Assembly: GCA_021229015.1 (NCBI GenBank)
Contig: CM037777.1
Coordinates: 60,542,085-60,606,084, forward strand
DNA: 64,000 bases
Direction: 5' to 3'
From: Solen grandis
Lineage: Eukaryota > Mollusca > Bivalvia > Adapedonta > Solenidae
Below the pieces are notes generated by a model, which was given only the letters and a program-made list of their open reading frames with translations, was not told the origin of the DNA and did no database searches. The position numbers and the translations under genes were made by a program. This document shows positions 52,400 to 64,000 of this stretch, piece after piece. The first letter of the stretch is position 1, and every line of letters begins with the position of its first letter.

Positions 52400-54977
52400 C
52401 GGCTTTCCGTTTGCTTATTTCAAAGGTATTAAATATATAAGTTAATACAAAAAAAGGAATAATGATGCATAATAATGTATGATTTAATATGTAAATCATC
52501 ATTATCTTAAATATATACTTACGATTATGTTCAAAAATAAGCTTTAAATCTTTTTTTTTTTTTTTTTTTTTTCATTTTCATCTTCTATGAGAGAGAGCAT
52601 AAATATGGATCTTATTTGATTATGCACCCGTTTTCTATCATTCAGAAAAAAAAAAGGAAAATTTTAAGATAATAATATCCTCAAGAATTGTTTTCTTACG
52701 TTATTCAATCGATTTTAATTTTTTTTTATTCTTTATTTAATATCTTTTTCTTTGTAAGCATATGACTTAACATGTATTCATTGCAATTTGATCCACAATT
52801 GAAATTGTAAAAAAGAAAAAAAAAACTTTAAAATCGATTACTTTCAACCTTTAAATTGATTGAGTTTTACATTTGCAAAATTAGATGGAAACAAAGGCAG
52901 AGGTGTAAGCAAAATAATGAAAATAATTTCTTATTTCTATGTTATTAACGTTATAAAAGTCTTGAAACTTTCAACTATTCATTTGCTTTGTATATTTGCT
53001 TATTTTTAGAGATTTAGAAAAAGAAACCGTCAAACATTTAGAAAACATAAAAAATCGATAGGAAGATATACATGTATTTGTCATTTTCTTCAGGTTCTTC
53101 AGAAAGCCGTGATAGCAAATGCAATAAGATATCCGTAAAGGTTTTCTGGCTCTAGTATAATTATACTAATTCATCGTAAATGCGACTCATTTACTCAAAA
53201 AACGTATCACAATTCATTATTCAACGCAGGCATTCATTCCTGCAAAAGAACAATCGGATCTTGCTCAACCAACCCAATGACCACTTACATTTCTTTCTGC
53301 AAATTAATAGATTTCCATGAATTAGCCCTTTTACGAAAAACATGAATAAGTCATGTTTGATAACGTAATCACTTGAAATTTTCTGGACTTTTTGCGCATG
53401 TTAAGGTACGGCATTATTACTTATTTAAAGTTAATATATACAATCTTTTGATCATTTTAATATATTTTGCTTACACATCAATGTTGTCATAAACAAGTTA
53501 CACAACATAAATTCTTTAAGGTATGCTTAAGATTGGCATCAATATTCATGACGCTGGAGCGCGAATACGTATTGAAATGAATAATTTTTATATTTTATCG
53601 ACGTCAAAATCAAGTGACTAAAGAGAAATATCTTTTTTGCAAGGACATGTTCAGCTAACGTTCTATTAATCAAGAAAAAAAAGTATCTTCGAGAATGCGA
53701 ACAGGTCTTTTTTCACTTTTTGAAGTAGGCATTCCATCAAACATGAATAACTGCCATGTTTGATGACATAATCACTTGAAATTTTCAAGACCTTATGAAC
53801 GTACTAAGTTTCGACATTTTTGAAAAGTTTAAGTTCATTGGTCTAATTGGCAATTTTATATGATTTTTAAAAAATTTTTTAATCAGCATGCATCACTTCA
53901 ATTTTAACTCTATCAATTTTGAAGATATAATTAAGATTGACTTTAAATTCATGATACCAGAGCGTAAGAAATCTTTAAAAAGAATATTTTGTCTTTTTGA
54001 TGACGTCATAACCACGTGACTAAAGAGAAAATCATTCAGAAAATAGAATGTTAACTTCTATGCCGATATGCTGTCCAATTTTCATGTTTGTAACGCATCA
54101 GGGGGCTTTGTAACAATTACATTTAATTTTTGACCAAAGTTCGAAACTCGGTATTGCCATGAAATCTTAATCTTTTTGAATTTGGAAATTTGAATGCCAA
54201 GGTGGACATCTACATCCTAAAATACATCTTTTGTAAAATATCAAGATAATCGGACCAAAATTGAAGGCTCTAGAGCGCGAACAAACTTTTGAAGCTGACG
54301 TCAAATCTGACGTCATATGACGCCAATGAAAATTGAAAATGATTTAATGTATAAAAAGATACATTTTTATCGCTGATTTCAATTTCATTAAAATTGTAAA
54401 TGTAGATGCCAGAGCGAGGGAAATCTTTGAAAAAAGGTTTTGTCCTTTAAATGACGTCATAACCACGTGACTAAAAAAGAAATCTTTCAGAGAAAAGAAA
54501 GTAGACCTCTGGGCCAATAAGCTGTCCAATTTTCATGCTTCTATCTCATCAGTAGCCTTTGTAACATTAAATAATAGTTTTAGGACCAAAGTTCGAAACT
54601 CGGTTTTGCCATAAATTCTTAAATGTTTCGAATTTAAAAATTTGAAAGACAAGGTGCCCATCTACATCATAACATACATCTTCTGTGAAATTATCAAGAT
54701 AAAATATCAAAAAATAAAGGCTCTAGACCGCGAACAAACTTTTGAAGCTGACGTCAAATGTGACGTCAATTGACGTCATTGAAAATTAAAAATTATTGAA
54801 TTTAAAAATTTATACCTTTTTGTCGAGGCAATTTAATTTTCATGTTGCTTAGACACTGACAACTTACCGAAATTAACTCTTAGATTTGGTTGGAAAAAAA
54901 GGAATAATAATAATAATAATAATAATAAGAATAAACATAACAAACCCTATACGTTTTCCGCAGGTTGCGGAAAGCCG
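52400..54977. mobile_element. Candidate DNA element with CGGCTTTCCG / CGGAAAGCCG ends
   Basis: A 10-bp perfect inverted pair at 52400-52409 and 54968-54977 bounds a segment missing from the otherwise similar duplicate D (junction near 62805-62820). It contains the 452-bp tandem repeat. No transposase frame was found. A third, inexact end-like sequence (CAGAAAGCCGTGATAGC, near 53100) suggests nesting. Confidence 0.45.
53880..54783. repeat. About 452-bp tandem repeat with TGACGTCA octamers
   Basis: Two copies: TGACGTCATAACCACGTGAC recurs at 54001 and 54452, GCTGTCCAATTTTCATG recurs about 450 bases later, and ACTTTTGAAGCTGACGTCAA at about 54284 and 54737. Perfect TGACGTCA lies at 54001, 54296, 54308, 54452, 54749, 54761 and 54771. 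A more diverged partial unit precedes it (about 53550-53640). Confidence 0.85.
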
Positions 54978-55870
54978 TAATAAAAAACGAAGCTGTTTTC
55001 TTTTCGCTTAAACAAGTGGTACAATCAGTTCCTCCCATGCAGAGCTTTATTGACAACATTTAATGCTTTACTGTATTATCACCGAATATTATCATTTATC
55101 ATCAGAAAAAAAAAATGATCTGGTAAATGCCATCATTTGAGATTTAACTTTTTTTCTTGTGTCGATTGTCATACTTTCCACATAATTAAATTTGTATGTT
55201 TTAAAAATTTTTAGAAATAAAAAAAGCTTTCTATACTGAATTTGTTGATTGATTTTTTTTTCAATTCCCTACTTTTGGCCATTGTATGATTTTGAAGACC
55301 GGAATGGTTTACATAGATTTTTTTTGTGTGTGTGTTTTATTTTATTTTAATGACTACCGACATGAGATAAAACAACTAAGCCCATTTATGGTATGGATCT
55401 TCCCGTGTTCACCTTATCTTGTACACATTTCACATGACTACAACTTGAATATGCAAATTATGCGCCGTATCTAGACTCCGACGTCTTAATACTAAAATGC
55501 AAATGTCTGATTGTTCATATGTTAATCATACGGCTATTAGATATATACATTAAGAACAGTACTAATGTATGCCATAATCTCAAATAAATACAGGTATGTA
55601 TGAAACACTTAGTACATAATTATACTTTTCGAGGAGAAAAAGAAATAAAAAAAGAATTATGATATCTGTATTATCATTTCGGATTTATGCATGCGATCAA
55701 ACTTTAAGAAAACTTAATCATTATTTTTATTATTCTTGATCGATTTTATTTAATATTTGGTGAAAGACTTCTTTCGTTGATAAAACTGTGATATTCGAAC
55801 TTCAAAAACTGATATTTGTTCCTTTCAAATGATATAAATTGCAAAAGTATATCCGGGTAACGTATTCTTA

Positions 55871-56310
55871 CTGTACGTCTTCACGAAAGTATCGACAACA
55901 TTGTCAGGTAGTAAACTTTTCTTTTATCATATGATACTCCCTGTACGTCTTCACGAAAGTATCGACAACATTGTCAGGTAGTAAACTTTTCTTTTATCAT
56001 ATGATACTCCCTGTACGTCTTCACGAAAGTATCGACAACATTGTCAGGTAGTAAACTCTTCTTTTATCATATGATACTCACTGTACGTCTTCACGAAAGT
56101 GTCGACAACATTGTCAGGTAGTAAACTCTTCTTTTATCATATGATACTCACTGTACGTCTTCTCTTTTATCATATGATACTCACTGTACGTCTTCACGAA
56201 AGTATCGACAACATTGTCAGGTAGTAAACTCTTCTTTTATCATATAATACTCGCTGTACGTCTTCACGAAAGTATCGACAACATTGTCAGGTAGTAAACT
56301 CCTCTGTACT
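55871..56310. repeat. 70-bp minisatellite, about six units
   Basis: CTGTACGTCTTCACGAAAG begins units at 55871, 55941, 56011, 56081, 56184 and 56254, each 70 bp apart. The unit at 56151 is cut to 33 bp, giving the 103-bp step. Copies differ at few positions, so it is young. No reading frame runs through it. Confidence 0.97.
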
Positions 56311-57579
56311 CTTCACGAAAATACAGTCAAATCTGTCTTAAGCTGTCAGTCAAGGCACAAGAGAAAGTGACCGTTTAACAGAGTTGACTGCTAAATGAAG
56401 GCTAATTATGTAACATAGAAAATGCTATAGTTTGGTAATTTTAAATTGAACGCTAATAGGTTGTCGTTTAAATCAGGTCGATCGCTTAATGCAAGTGATC
56501 GCTTAATAGAAGTTCAACTATACACTATGTTATGTTTCAACAGTAGAGATTTGTACTTGTATAACAAGCATGTTATTACTATGACTCGTTTAATCTTCCA
56601 TGCAGCTATATTATTATTATCATTTAAAAAAAAAACGTTTATTTAATTTTAACTGCTTAGTATATAACTTATTAAAATATCGACTTTATCTATCTTTACT
56701 GCGGTTCGAGAGAAAGGTACTTCGCTTATGAAATTTTGATTGCGGGCTGAAATGGTGATTTTCGCATGGTCATGTGTGAAACCGGTGTGCCCGGTAAAAA
56801 TCCAATAATGTTACATCCAAACGGGCGTCAAGTCAGAAATGTACATTGAACGTCGGACCGACCTTGGTTCGAACATGTATTGCTAAAAAGCCAGTGAGGT
56901 ATTTGCGTTATCTGGATCCATGCTTATAAAGCGTAGAGTCAGAATAAAACTGATCAAATTGATTTGATACTTTAATTGATATTTTCCCACATGATGTTCA
57001 TATACTTTAATTGTCAGTCAAACGGCAATAGTCAAATGTTGTTAAAACATAAATTCATCGCAATATTTGTCTGTGATTAAACAAGCCCCGTATATCGTGA
57101 AGAGTTACCTAGTACATCTCTTAATGTTTGCCTAAAATAATCATACATTGACAATAGTGTTTTCCTCAATTCAAATAGCTAGCAGATGTGCAAAACGTTC
57201 TCAACCAATAGAAGCGTTTGAATATTATAAGAATACTTGACCACACACCAGATAAAAAATCAAGCAACCGTTTATTTTATTTCAGACATTATCTCCTTCA
57301 TGTCGACTATAAATATTATCAAATAAAAGGTGTTCCGAACACATGTTGACCGCGAAAGAGATTGGGTTGTTGAGCATGACTGCAATCAATTAGAAACTGG
57401 AGCCCAGTGTTTTAAAAGATTAAGCACGGTGGACGAGTGTCTAATGATTAGATACAATATTCTGTTTAGCACAGACATCATCAGCCGAGTATCATCTGTC
57501 ATCAGGTGTTTCGCCCCTTAACTCAGAACACCCTCAAGATGTTGGGGCAGGTGGAGTTGATCAGGAACCACCTTGTCTA

Positions 57580-58030
57580 TGCTGGCTGCCATCCTGATGT
57601 GCCACGTTGCAGCCAAAGCCAACAGGATGTTCTTTCCGCTGTCTTCCCTAGAGTATGAGCCGCTGTGGATCGGGCTTTTCCTTTGATACCCAGAGCATCT
57701 AGCATTCTCTATACTGATTGAGAAGGAAATCCTCTACAACCAACCTCCACTGGGAAAATCCAGGTTTTCCAGCCTTTGTCCCTGCACGTCTGGACTAGGT
57801 CTTCGTACTTGGTCCTTTTGAGCTCAAGGGCCTCGTCTACTCTTTCCTCCCATGGAACTGTGAGTTCAATTAAGATGACCAGTTTGGGAAATCTGGACCA
57901 GAACACTATGTCTGGTCTAAGAGTTATCTGGGCTACTTCTTCCGGGAACTGGAGCTTGTTCTTCAGATCTACTATCATCTCCCAGCTTCTGTATTTATTT
58001 TGTATCTCCCTCTTTGACGAAGCTGATCAT
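57580..58030 (-). pseudogene. C-terminal domain of a LINE-like polyprotein, degraded
   Basis: Minus strand, 57978 to 57709: LRPDIVFWSRF, LIELTVPWEERVDEA, KRTKYEDLVQTCRDKGWKTW, VEVGCRGFPSQSV, then a stop, and in the same frame LGIKGKARSTAAHTLGKTAE and SCWLWLQRGTSGWQP. Upstream, 58030-57979, the frame is shifted. The RPD...ELTVPWE...K..KY spacing recalls the restriction-like endonuclease fold found at the end of some non-LTR elements; that assignment is inference. Clearly inactive. Confidence 0.65.
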
Positions 58031-58387
58031 CCTTTCTTTGTTTGTGGTCTGCTTTTCTTTCTTTCTATCTCAAGGACATGTCTAAAATAAACGCAATCGA
58101 TTCAAAAGAGTATATATATAAAACACTTATATAATAACTTGGTATCACGCCTTTTATCTAACACCTGTGTGATACCAACTGAAAATAATAATAATAATAA
58201 TAAAAGTTTGAAAATGATATTTTATTAAATCGATCTGGTAAATAGCATTGACTGAGGAGTGGGAGGATAATAAATCTCGTTCATCGAAAAGCTAATTACG
58301 TTAGCTCGTTTCATATGATTGCGTGTGTAAACAATTAAACAAATGTTGTTGTTTTTTTACTATCCAGAAAGCACCCAAAAAGACAAA

Positions 58388-58830
58388 CGTGTTTAAAAAG
58401 AAAGGATTTGCTAAAAGCATCAGTTCGTAAACTCGAACATTCAAAACAAGGAAACTCTCAGTGCGTGGTTAATTAAGGATTAATTGAAAACGCTCATTTG
58501 TTTGCACTATTAACATTGTCAGACTGCATTATTTGTTTTAATTTCTGCGTCGTAGAAAATTGATCAAGTGTTTGAACAACATGCAATTACGGAGATCAAA
58601 AGTTTTGTAAACACAATGGCCTAAGAGGTAAATACACAAATGGCCTATACATATCTGATTTCAGAAAGCAACAGCTGTCATATAATATCAGGCAAGAAAA
58701 GATTACAAATGATCTAAATCAGCATGTGCAAATAGTTAAATGAAATAGTAAATTACGTAGACAAGTTTAAAAGGAAAACAAATAAAAAAATGTCAATTTA
58801 TAGATTAAACACATAAAGGCATTGACACGT
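58388..58830. repeat. Direct repeat E
   Basis: Matches F 1.17 kb away: GAATTAATTGAAAACGC-type, CAGACTGCATTA.TTGTTTT, ACAAATAGTTAAATGAAATA, TTATAGATTAAACACATAAA. No gene seen. Confidence 0.8.
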
Positions 58831-59194
58831 TTGCTGCAATAATACGAGCGAGTGCTCATCAACCAATAGTTTCATAAAATGGGGAACACGATGCGATACA
58901 TAAAAAAGCAACACAAAAGTGACACAGACATAGACATATTTAATCCCCCCCCCCCACACACACACAACACCATGTCCGTATAAAATCGTTACGCTACGCG
59001 TGAATGATTTAATCTAATATGTCTTAATTCTGTTTGCATACGCAACATCAAGCGGCCTTACAAGTTATAGGAGAGGTCGGAAACCAGCGTAAAAATCAAG
59101 TGGAGCCAATCAGTATTTAGTCGGAGAAACGCATTTAAGAATATGGGATCATTTGTTGAAGCCAGCTTGTCTTTTCAAAGTGTCAATTGTAACC

Positions 59195-59395
59195 TGGAAT
59201 TGTGAGTTTGATCCCTGATCATGACATACCAAAAGTCGTTAAAAAGCTACATAAATTTCTTTATCTCCCATGTAATTGGCGCTCATTATATTAGTGTAGC
59301 ACCAAGTGTCATGCTTATAAAACTGTCACTTGTTTAAACCGTGATGCCCTTATTAACAGTCAAGCAGTACACTTATTGAACACTTTTGAAGGTAA
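59195..59395 (+). mobile_element. SINE-B copy, diverged
   Basis: GAGTTTGATCCCTGATCATG (box B and following), ACCAAAAGTCGTTAAAAAGC, then GGCGCTCATTATATTAGTG, all in family order. Head missing. Confidence 0.6.
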
Positions 59396-59560
59396 TATTA
59401 TTGTATTAACGTGGTTGCCAAGGCTTATAAATGTATATCACTAAATTACTAATTTCCTTATTCATTTGTTTTGATTGACGCATTTTTGCAATATACATGT
59501 TTGTTATACCATTATTAGCAAATGGGTTTCTGATTGATACGCCTTCATTGGGCAAACATG

Positions 59561-59990
59561 TTTGAAAAGAAACGTACTCTGGGAGTTTTATCAATTTCTA
59601 GACCTGAACAATCATCATCACCCCGTATTCGGATAATCAAGGAATTAATTGAAAACGCTTATTTGTTTGTACAAATATACCTTTTTCAGACTGCATTACT
59701 TGTTTTTATTTTCTGCATCGTATGGAATTGATTTTGTGTTTAAACGCCATGCAATTAACGAGATCAAGCTTCGATAGCTTTTGTACGATACACATAATTA
59801 TGTTGAAATACACAAATGACATATTTTAATAAAATATTATTATATAATTTTAGAAAACAACCGTTGTTAATAAAAAAATAGCGTGTACAAATAGTTAAAT
59901 GAAATAATTATTGCAAATCAAGCGGACAAGAAAAAACGAATACCACAATCATCAATTTATAGATTAAACACATAAATGCATCAACAGAAA
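59561..59990. repeat. Direct repeat F
   Basis: Partner of 58388-58830, collinear and in the same orientation, with small gaps. Between E and F lies a diverged SINE-B. Confidence 0.8.
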
Positions 59991-59999
59991 GTTTAGTAA

Positions 60000-61518
60000 C
60001 CGCTTTGATAATTACATTTATTCCATGCAACGATGCTCAGGACATTATGGGTAATAAATCTACAAATAAAGTGCTTTAATTTACCCTTTTTGATTATTAT
60101 ATTGTAATGTGTGATATTCGTTTTAGATAACATTTGCCAGTAATAGAATTATGGGACATAAAAGGTATCTGTGATTTGTACGATATAATGTTAATCTTGT
60201 TTTTGATGCCATTCTGATAAAAAACCAATTGGGAAAGGTTCATTAGAGATTCTGTCTAGCTGAATATCATTAATCAAAATTAATCAAACAGAATTTGCCA
60301 TAAGCTTTTATATATGCACATTAATTACACTGGGTAAAGTGTCACTTAATTTGACGAATATGAACACAAATGATTTGCTTTCTAGAAATCAGAATAAATG
60401 GTATTTGCTGGAATCATTTATTTCCAATTGTTAGTTTATCTGATTTTTACCTAGTACGAATGTAACCATGGGATTATTCACGCACAAATCCCATACATAA
60501 CCATCATTGTAGGCATAGCTAAAATGGAATGATTCAACAATTTTTATAAATACGAAATCAGATTTTTTTTAACTTTATAAATAAGACAGAATTTGAAGAA
60601 TAACCATTTTTATAATGTAAAATGGAAACGTTGTTTTAAATTAGTTTCTTTAACGACAATTTAAAAGAAAGAAAATATTTTTGCGTCCCTAATACTTATC
60701 TATATCGACTATTCTTAGGTAAGTCTAGTAGTTTACGCCTGTCAAGAAAATCTTAGATTTTCCACTTCGCCTCAGGCGCAAGGCTCAAATGCCATCTATT
60801 CTAATTTGTATTTGAAATACTTTCTTACTTGACGTTGACACCATTTTTGAAAAATTACAAAGTGCCTTATGCACATTCAAGAACATATCTTTAAAACTGA
60901 AACTCAACGAACATTATTCCTGCTAGAACAGAACAAGATGTCATGGTACATGAATTATTTCAAGTTTACGTAATTTTTTCTTAGCGGTTTTTTTTAACCT
61001 TTAGATAAAGACGAAGGCAATTCTTTAAAATCAATTGGAAAAATGATTCATGTAACGTAGAAATTCCTCTGTAAACAATGATCAACAAAGGATCCACAAG
61101 AGAAAATAAACAATAAACAAACAACAGACTTACTATTAGACAAATAAAAGAGATTATAAAGAGTAGAGTTATTAGGGAAACCATTTAATACTGATTGCAT
61201 TCTATTAATTTGGAGTGTGTATAACATAAGATGGATAAAATATTCGTATTGGGTTGTGGTGGGGTCAGCATCAATGCATATGAATTTCTTTTGGAAAGAA
61301 AAAAAGATGTAGACCATAGATTTAAACGTTCTTAAATGAGAGAATTATATATTACCAAACCTTTTCCCGCTGGATACTTATTTTTAAAGGAGCTATTTTT
61401 TTAACCATTTCCCTAATACAGACTCATTTTTACGCACTCAGTAGGTACTACATAAAGCCTGATCTGCAGAAAACCACAGTTATACCTTACCAAATTTAAT
61501 TATAAAGTCCTCATTTCC
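60000..61518. other. Gene-free stretch
   Basis: No coding exon, RNA gene or strong repeat seen. The longest frames (about 89 codons, minus strand near 61048-61317) are low in complexity and match no family I know. Confidence 0.5.
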
Positions 61519-61609
61519 AGACCACTGAGGAGCAGCGAACAGCATAAAACCTGACCAGCCTGCGAGTTACTCGCAGGCTGATCTGGTTTTATGCTGTTCG
61601 CATAGGTCT
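61519..61609. repeat. Hairpin MITE
   Basis: Arms 61535-61566 and 61570-61601 pair at 30 of 32 positions around a 3-base centre (TTA), with GCGAACAGCATAAAACC at the outer part and AGCCTGCGAG at the tip. Outside, AGACC (61519) and AGGTCT (61604) extend the symmetry. Confidence 0.85.
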
Positions 61610-61849
61610 TTTCATGGTTTCCTCTATGAGGGAAAGAGTTAATGGACGTACAGAATTGTGGGGTGGTTATTTACTTCAAGTAAACACAAGTTCAGAGAGA
61701 CCGCGCTCAGATATCTACTTTAGATATACAAATATAAAGTTTGGTGAACAACCTATCAAGTTCAGCACAATTAACCGAGGTTGTATCATTTGAAGCAAAT
61801 TATTGAATCTATTAAGAGTCAAGAAGAAGAGGGACTAAACAGTTTTAGG

Positions 61850-64000
61850 ATTGTTTGACAAAACAATAAAGTAACATATATGCAAAATATCAATTAATTG
61901 GGAACTGTAAACATTTTTCCTCATTACTGTTTCCTTTTAGAAAATAATATGATGTTAACGTGCCATTTAGTTGCTAAACAATATTTTATAACAACAGACT
62001 GATTGCACAACGCATGCACTCCGGGCTTTTTATAATTTTCATTGGCATTGCTTTTTACAAACTCACTCGAGTATTCAATTATCTTTCGGATTAGCTTCAT
62101 AAAATCAAAAACAATTTTCTCTCCTAAAATGGGGAATTATTGGCGAAGGCTTTATTTTACCCAGTCTGAATTGTTGAGAATTGTGGTATTCGAAGGCAAC
62201 AAGGCAAATTGGACACTGTTCTGAAATGAGTCAAGATTGTAATAAGAGATCTGTCTGAATTTCTATGAAAATTATCATACTTTTACGGCCAGTATTTAAG
62301 TTATTTGAAGACTATGTTTGAGACAGATGTAGTGCAGACACATTGATGCATTAGGTCATTGACATGTGACATGAAACCTAACAAAGTATAACCTATCATA
62401 CTAAATGGCGGTGGCCAAAGAGAAGATAATCATTCTCGTGAAATTATGCATATGTTTACCTTTTAGTTTAAACTTATTTGTTCTTGCATCGACTAAGAAA
62501 CAAGTTCTTGAAATTTATTCTAATCCCTCGTGGTGGTATTTGGGGCTGAGCAGTGCTAAGTGAAGGTCATAAAACATTGTTCGCAACGGTACTGGAACCC
62601 GTAGCATTCGGATTCGCAGTCTTGTAAGTTACCCCTCGGATAAAACCATCAATTATCCTATGCTTTTCAGCATTATTAGCTATAAGCTATAGTTTAATTT
62701 CGGAATACAATACTTATAATGAAATATAACTTAAGGAAGTTTAAAAAAAAATACACACTCAATGAAACCGTGTTCGGAAACAGAACAGGAGAACTACGCA
62801 AATAAAGTAAAACGAATCTTATTTGCTATTTCGGTCAAATATTCAAATCATTGATGCAATAAATTGCCGCATGCAGAGTTTTATTGACAAGGTTTATTGT
62901 TTTACTACATCGTCGCCGAATATCAACATTTATGATCAAAACAGAATAAGCGATGACAATGGTAGCATAATATCCGCTGTAGATTGATATCCCTTTTTTC
63001 ACAGATTTCAGTTTTAGACTCTTTTAATCAGTAATCAAATGACGCTTTCTAAAATCATTTGTTAAATTGAATTTTTTGTGTTGAAATTTTATACCTTACT
63101 TGTGGCTATTATATGACGTTTATTGATAACCGGAAACGTTATATTGGTTATTGGTTATCCAAATAAAGCAGTTGAACTTCGTCAATTAACATCGATTGCC
63201 GTTCTTCCTCTTTCAAATTATTAACAACAATTGCTAAAAGATAAAAAATCAACAAAAACCTGTAATGATCTGTTTTTCCCGCGTGCATCTCATCTAATTT
63301 ACATTTCACATTTGTAAAACCCAATTTCACAATTACTGAAAATCAATAAGTGTATTTTAAAATAGTTGAATTTTCAAGCTTTGCTGCTTGATATGGCGAT
63401 ATGCTTTGACAAATGTAACGCTCGTAGTCACATAGGAGATAACTATCGTGCTCAAACGGGCGACCATATATCATTATACATCGTCGGACAGAACTGGGTT
63501 CGAACGACAAACGTGATATGAATTACCTGTGTATACCACCTATCTGCACAATAAATTGAATGAATGATGTAAATGATGAAAGTATAAATATTTAAGTTAG
63601 AATTCATTTATACTCTGCTCAGTAAATGATATGTAGCTTCTACATTTTATTTTCACTGGCAACATGATTGAGTGATGAGTAACAATGATTTTATCATGAT
63701 GAGTAACCCCATGATGACGAAATGTATTAATACAATATGTTTTCCAGTGTATAACAGCTGCGTAAAACGTCGGGCACACCATGCGCAAACACATGCTTGA
63801 CATTAAATAGAAATTTGACAACAAACACCAGATCAAAATGAAAATTTGATAACAGTTTAGTGTTTGTACGCTTTGCCTCAGCTATAACATGTCGGCTATA
63901 ACTGAGTGTTCCGAATGATTGCTGACTGAGATAAAGATTTCTAGCATGTAGATGACTGCTGTAATTAATTACTAGAAATTTGAGCCCAGGGTTTTAAAAG
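61850..64000. repeat. Segmental duplicate D, cut by window end
   Basis: Shorter direct partner of 51590-57430, lacking the 52400-54977 element, the 70-bp minisatellite and other inserts. The last shared anchor (AGCCCAGGGTTTTAAAAG) ends exactly at the window edge, so homology probably continues. Confidence 0.75.

Larger units (their letters stand above)
51590..57430. repeat. Segmental duplicate C
   Basis: Partner of D (61850-64000). Anchors: ATTTTCATTGGCAT (about 51877/62034), AAAATGGGAAAGTATTGGCG against AAAATGGGGAATTATTGGCG (51939/62126), CAAAGAGAAGATAA (52245/62415), GCATGCAGAG-type with TTTTATTGACAA (55037/62870), GGGTTCGAAC-type (56870/63495), GAGCCCAG.GTTTTAAAAG (57400/63982). Starts and ends are approximate. 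Confidence 0.75.

Overview
This window is eukaryotic nuclear DNA and most likely comes from a bivalve mollusc. It is AT-rich, holds one intron-rich gene, and is full of tRNA-headed SINEs, non-LTR retrotransposon scraps, a Tc1-like pseudogene, microsatellites and one 100-base N gap. The bivalve call is an inference from the gene architecture (EGF-like repeats fused to a receptor tyrosine phosphatase) and from the SINE style. No species is claimed.

The left third (about 296-21049, + strand) is the 3' portion of a receptor-type protein tyrosine phosphatase gene. I could assemble 22 coding exons. Every splice junction is phase-consistent and together they give an 844-residue partial product; the 5' end lies outside the window. 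Order: three 8-cysteine EGF/laminin-like repeats (one exon each), one transmembrane helix, a juxtamembrane tail with a YxN/ITIM-like tyrosine, a catalytic PTP domain D1 (KNRY, WPD, HCSAGVGRTG), a second PTP domain D2 (WPD changed to WPQ, but Cys and Arg of CX5R kept), and a C-terminal YANV. The tail resembles the Grb2-binding tail of vertebrate PTP-alpha/epsilon. One intron is of the GC-AG class. D1 and D2 have matching intron positions, including an intron that cuts the catalytic loop just after the Cys codon in both. Two SINEs sit directly on or next to splice sites of D2 exons.

The rest (about 22.4-64 kb) has no convincing host gene. It is a patchwork of old direct duplications: A (31.43-42.43 kb) with B (43.50-50.61 kb); C (about 51.6-57.4 kb) with D (about 61.9-64.0 kb, running off the window); and E (58.39-58.83 kb) with F (59.56-59.99 kb). 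Transposons present in one copy and absent from its partner record what happened after duplication: a Tc1-like pseudogene, a LINE 3' end, two SINEs and a roughly 1.25 kb repeat element in A, and a 737-bp hAT-like element and another SINE in B. Other landmarks are a 70-bp minisatellite (55.87-56.31 kb), a roughly 452-bp tandem repeat carrying seven perfect TGACGTCA octamers (53.9-54.8 kb), a near-perfect hairpin MITE (61.5 kb) and an LTR-retroelement-like remnant (28.3-28.6 kb).
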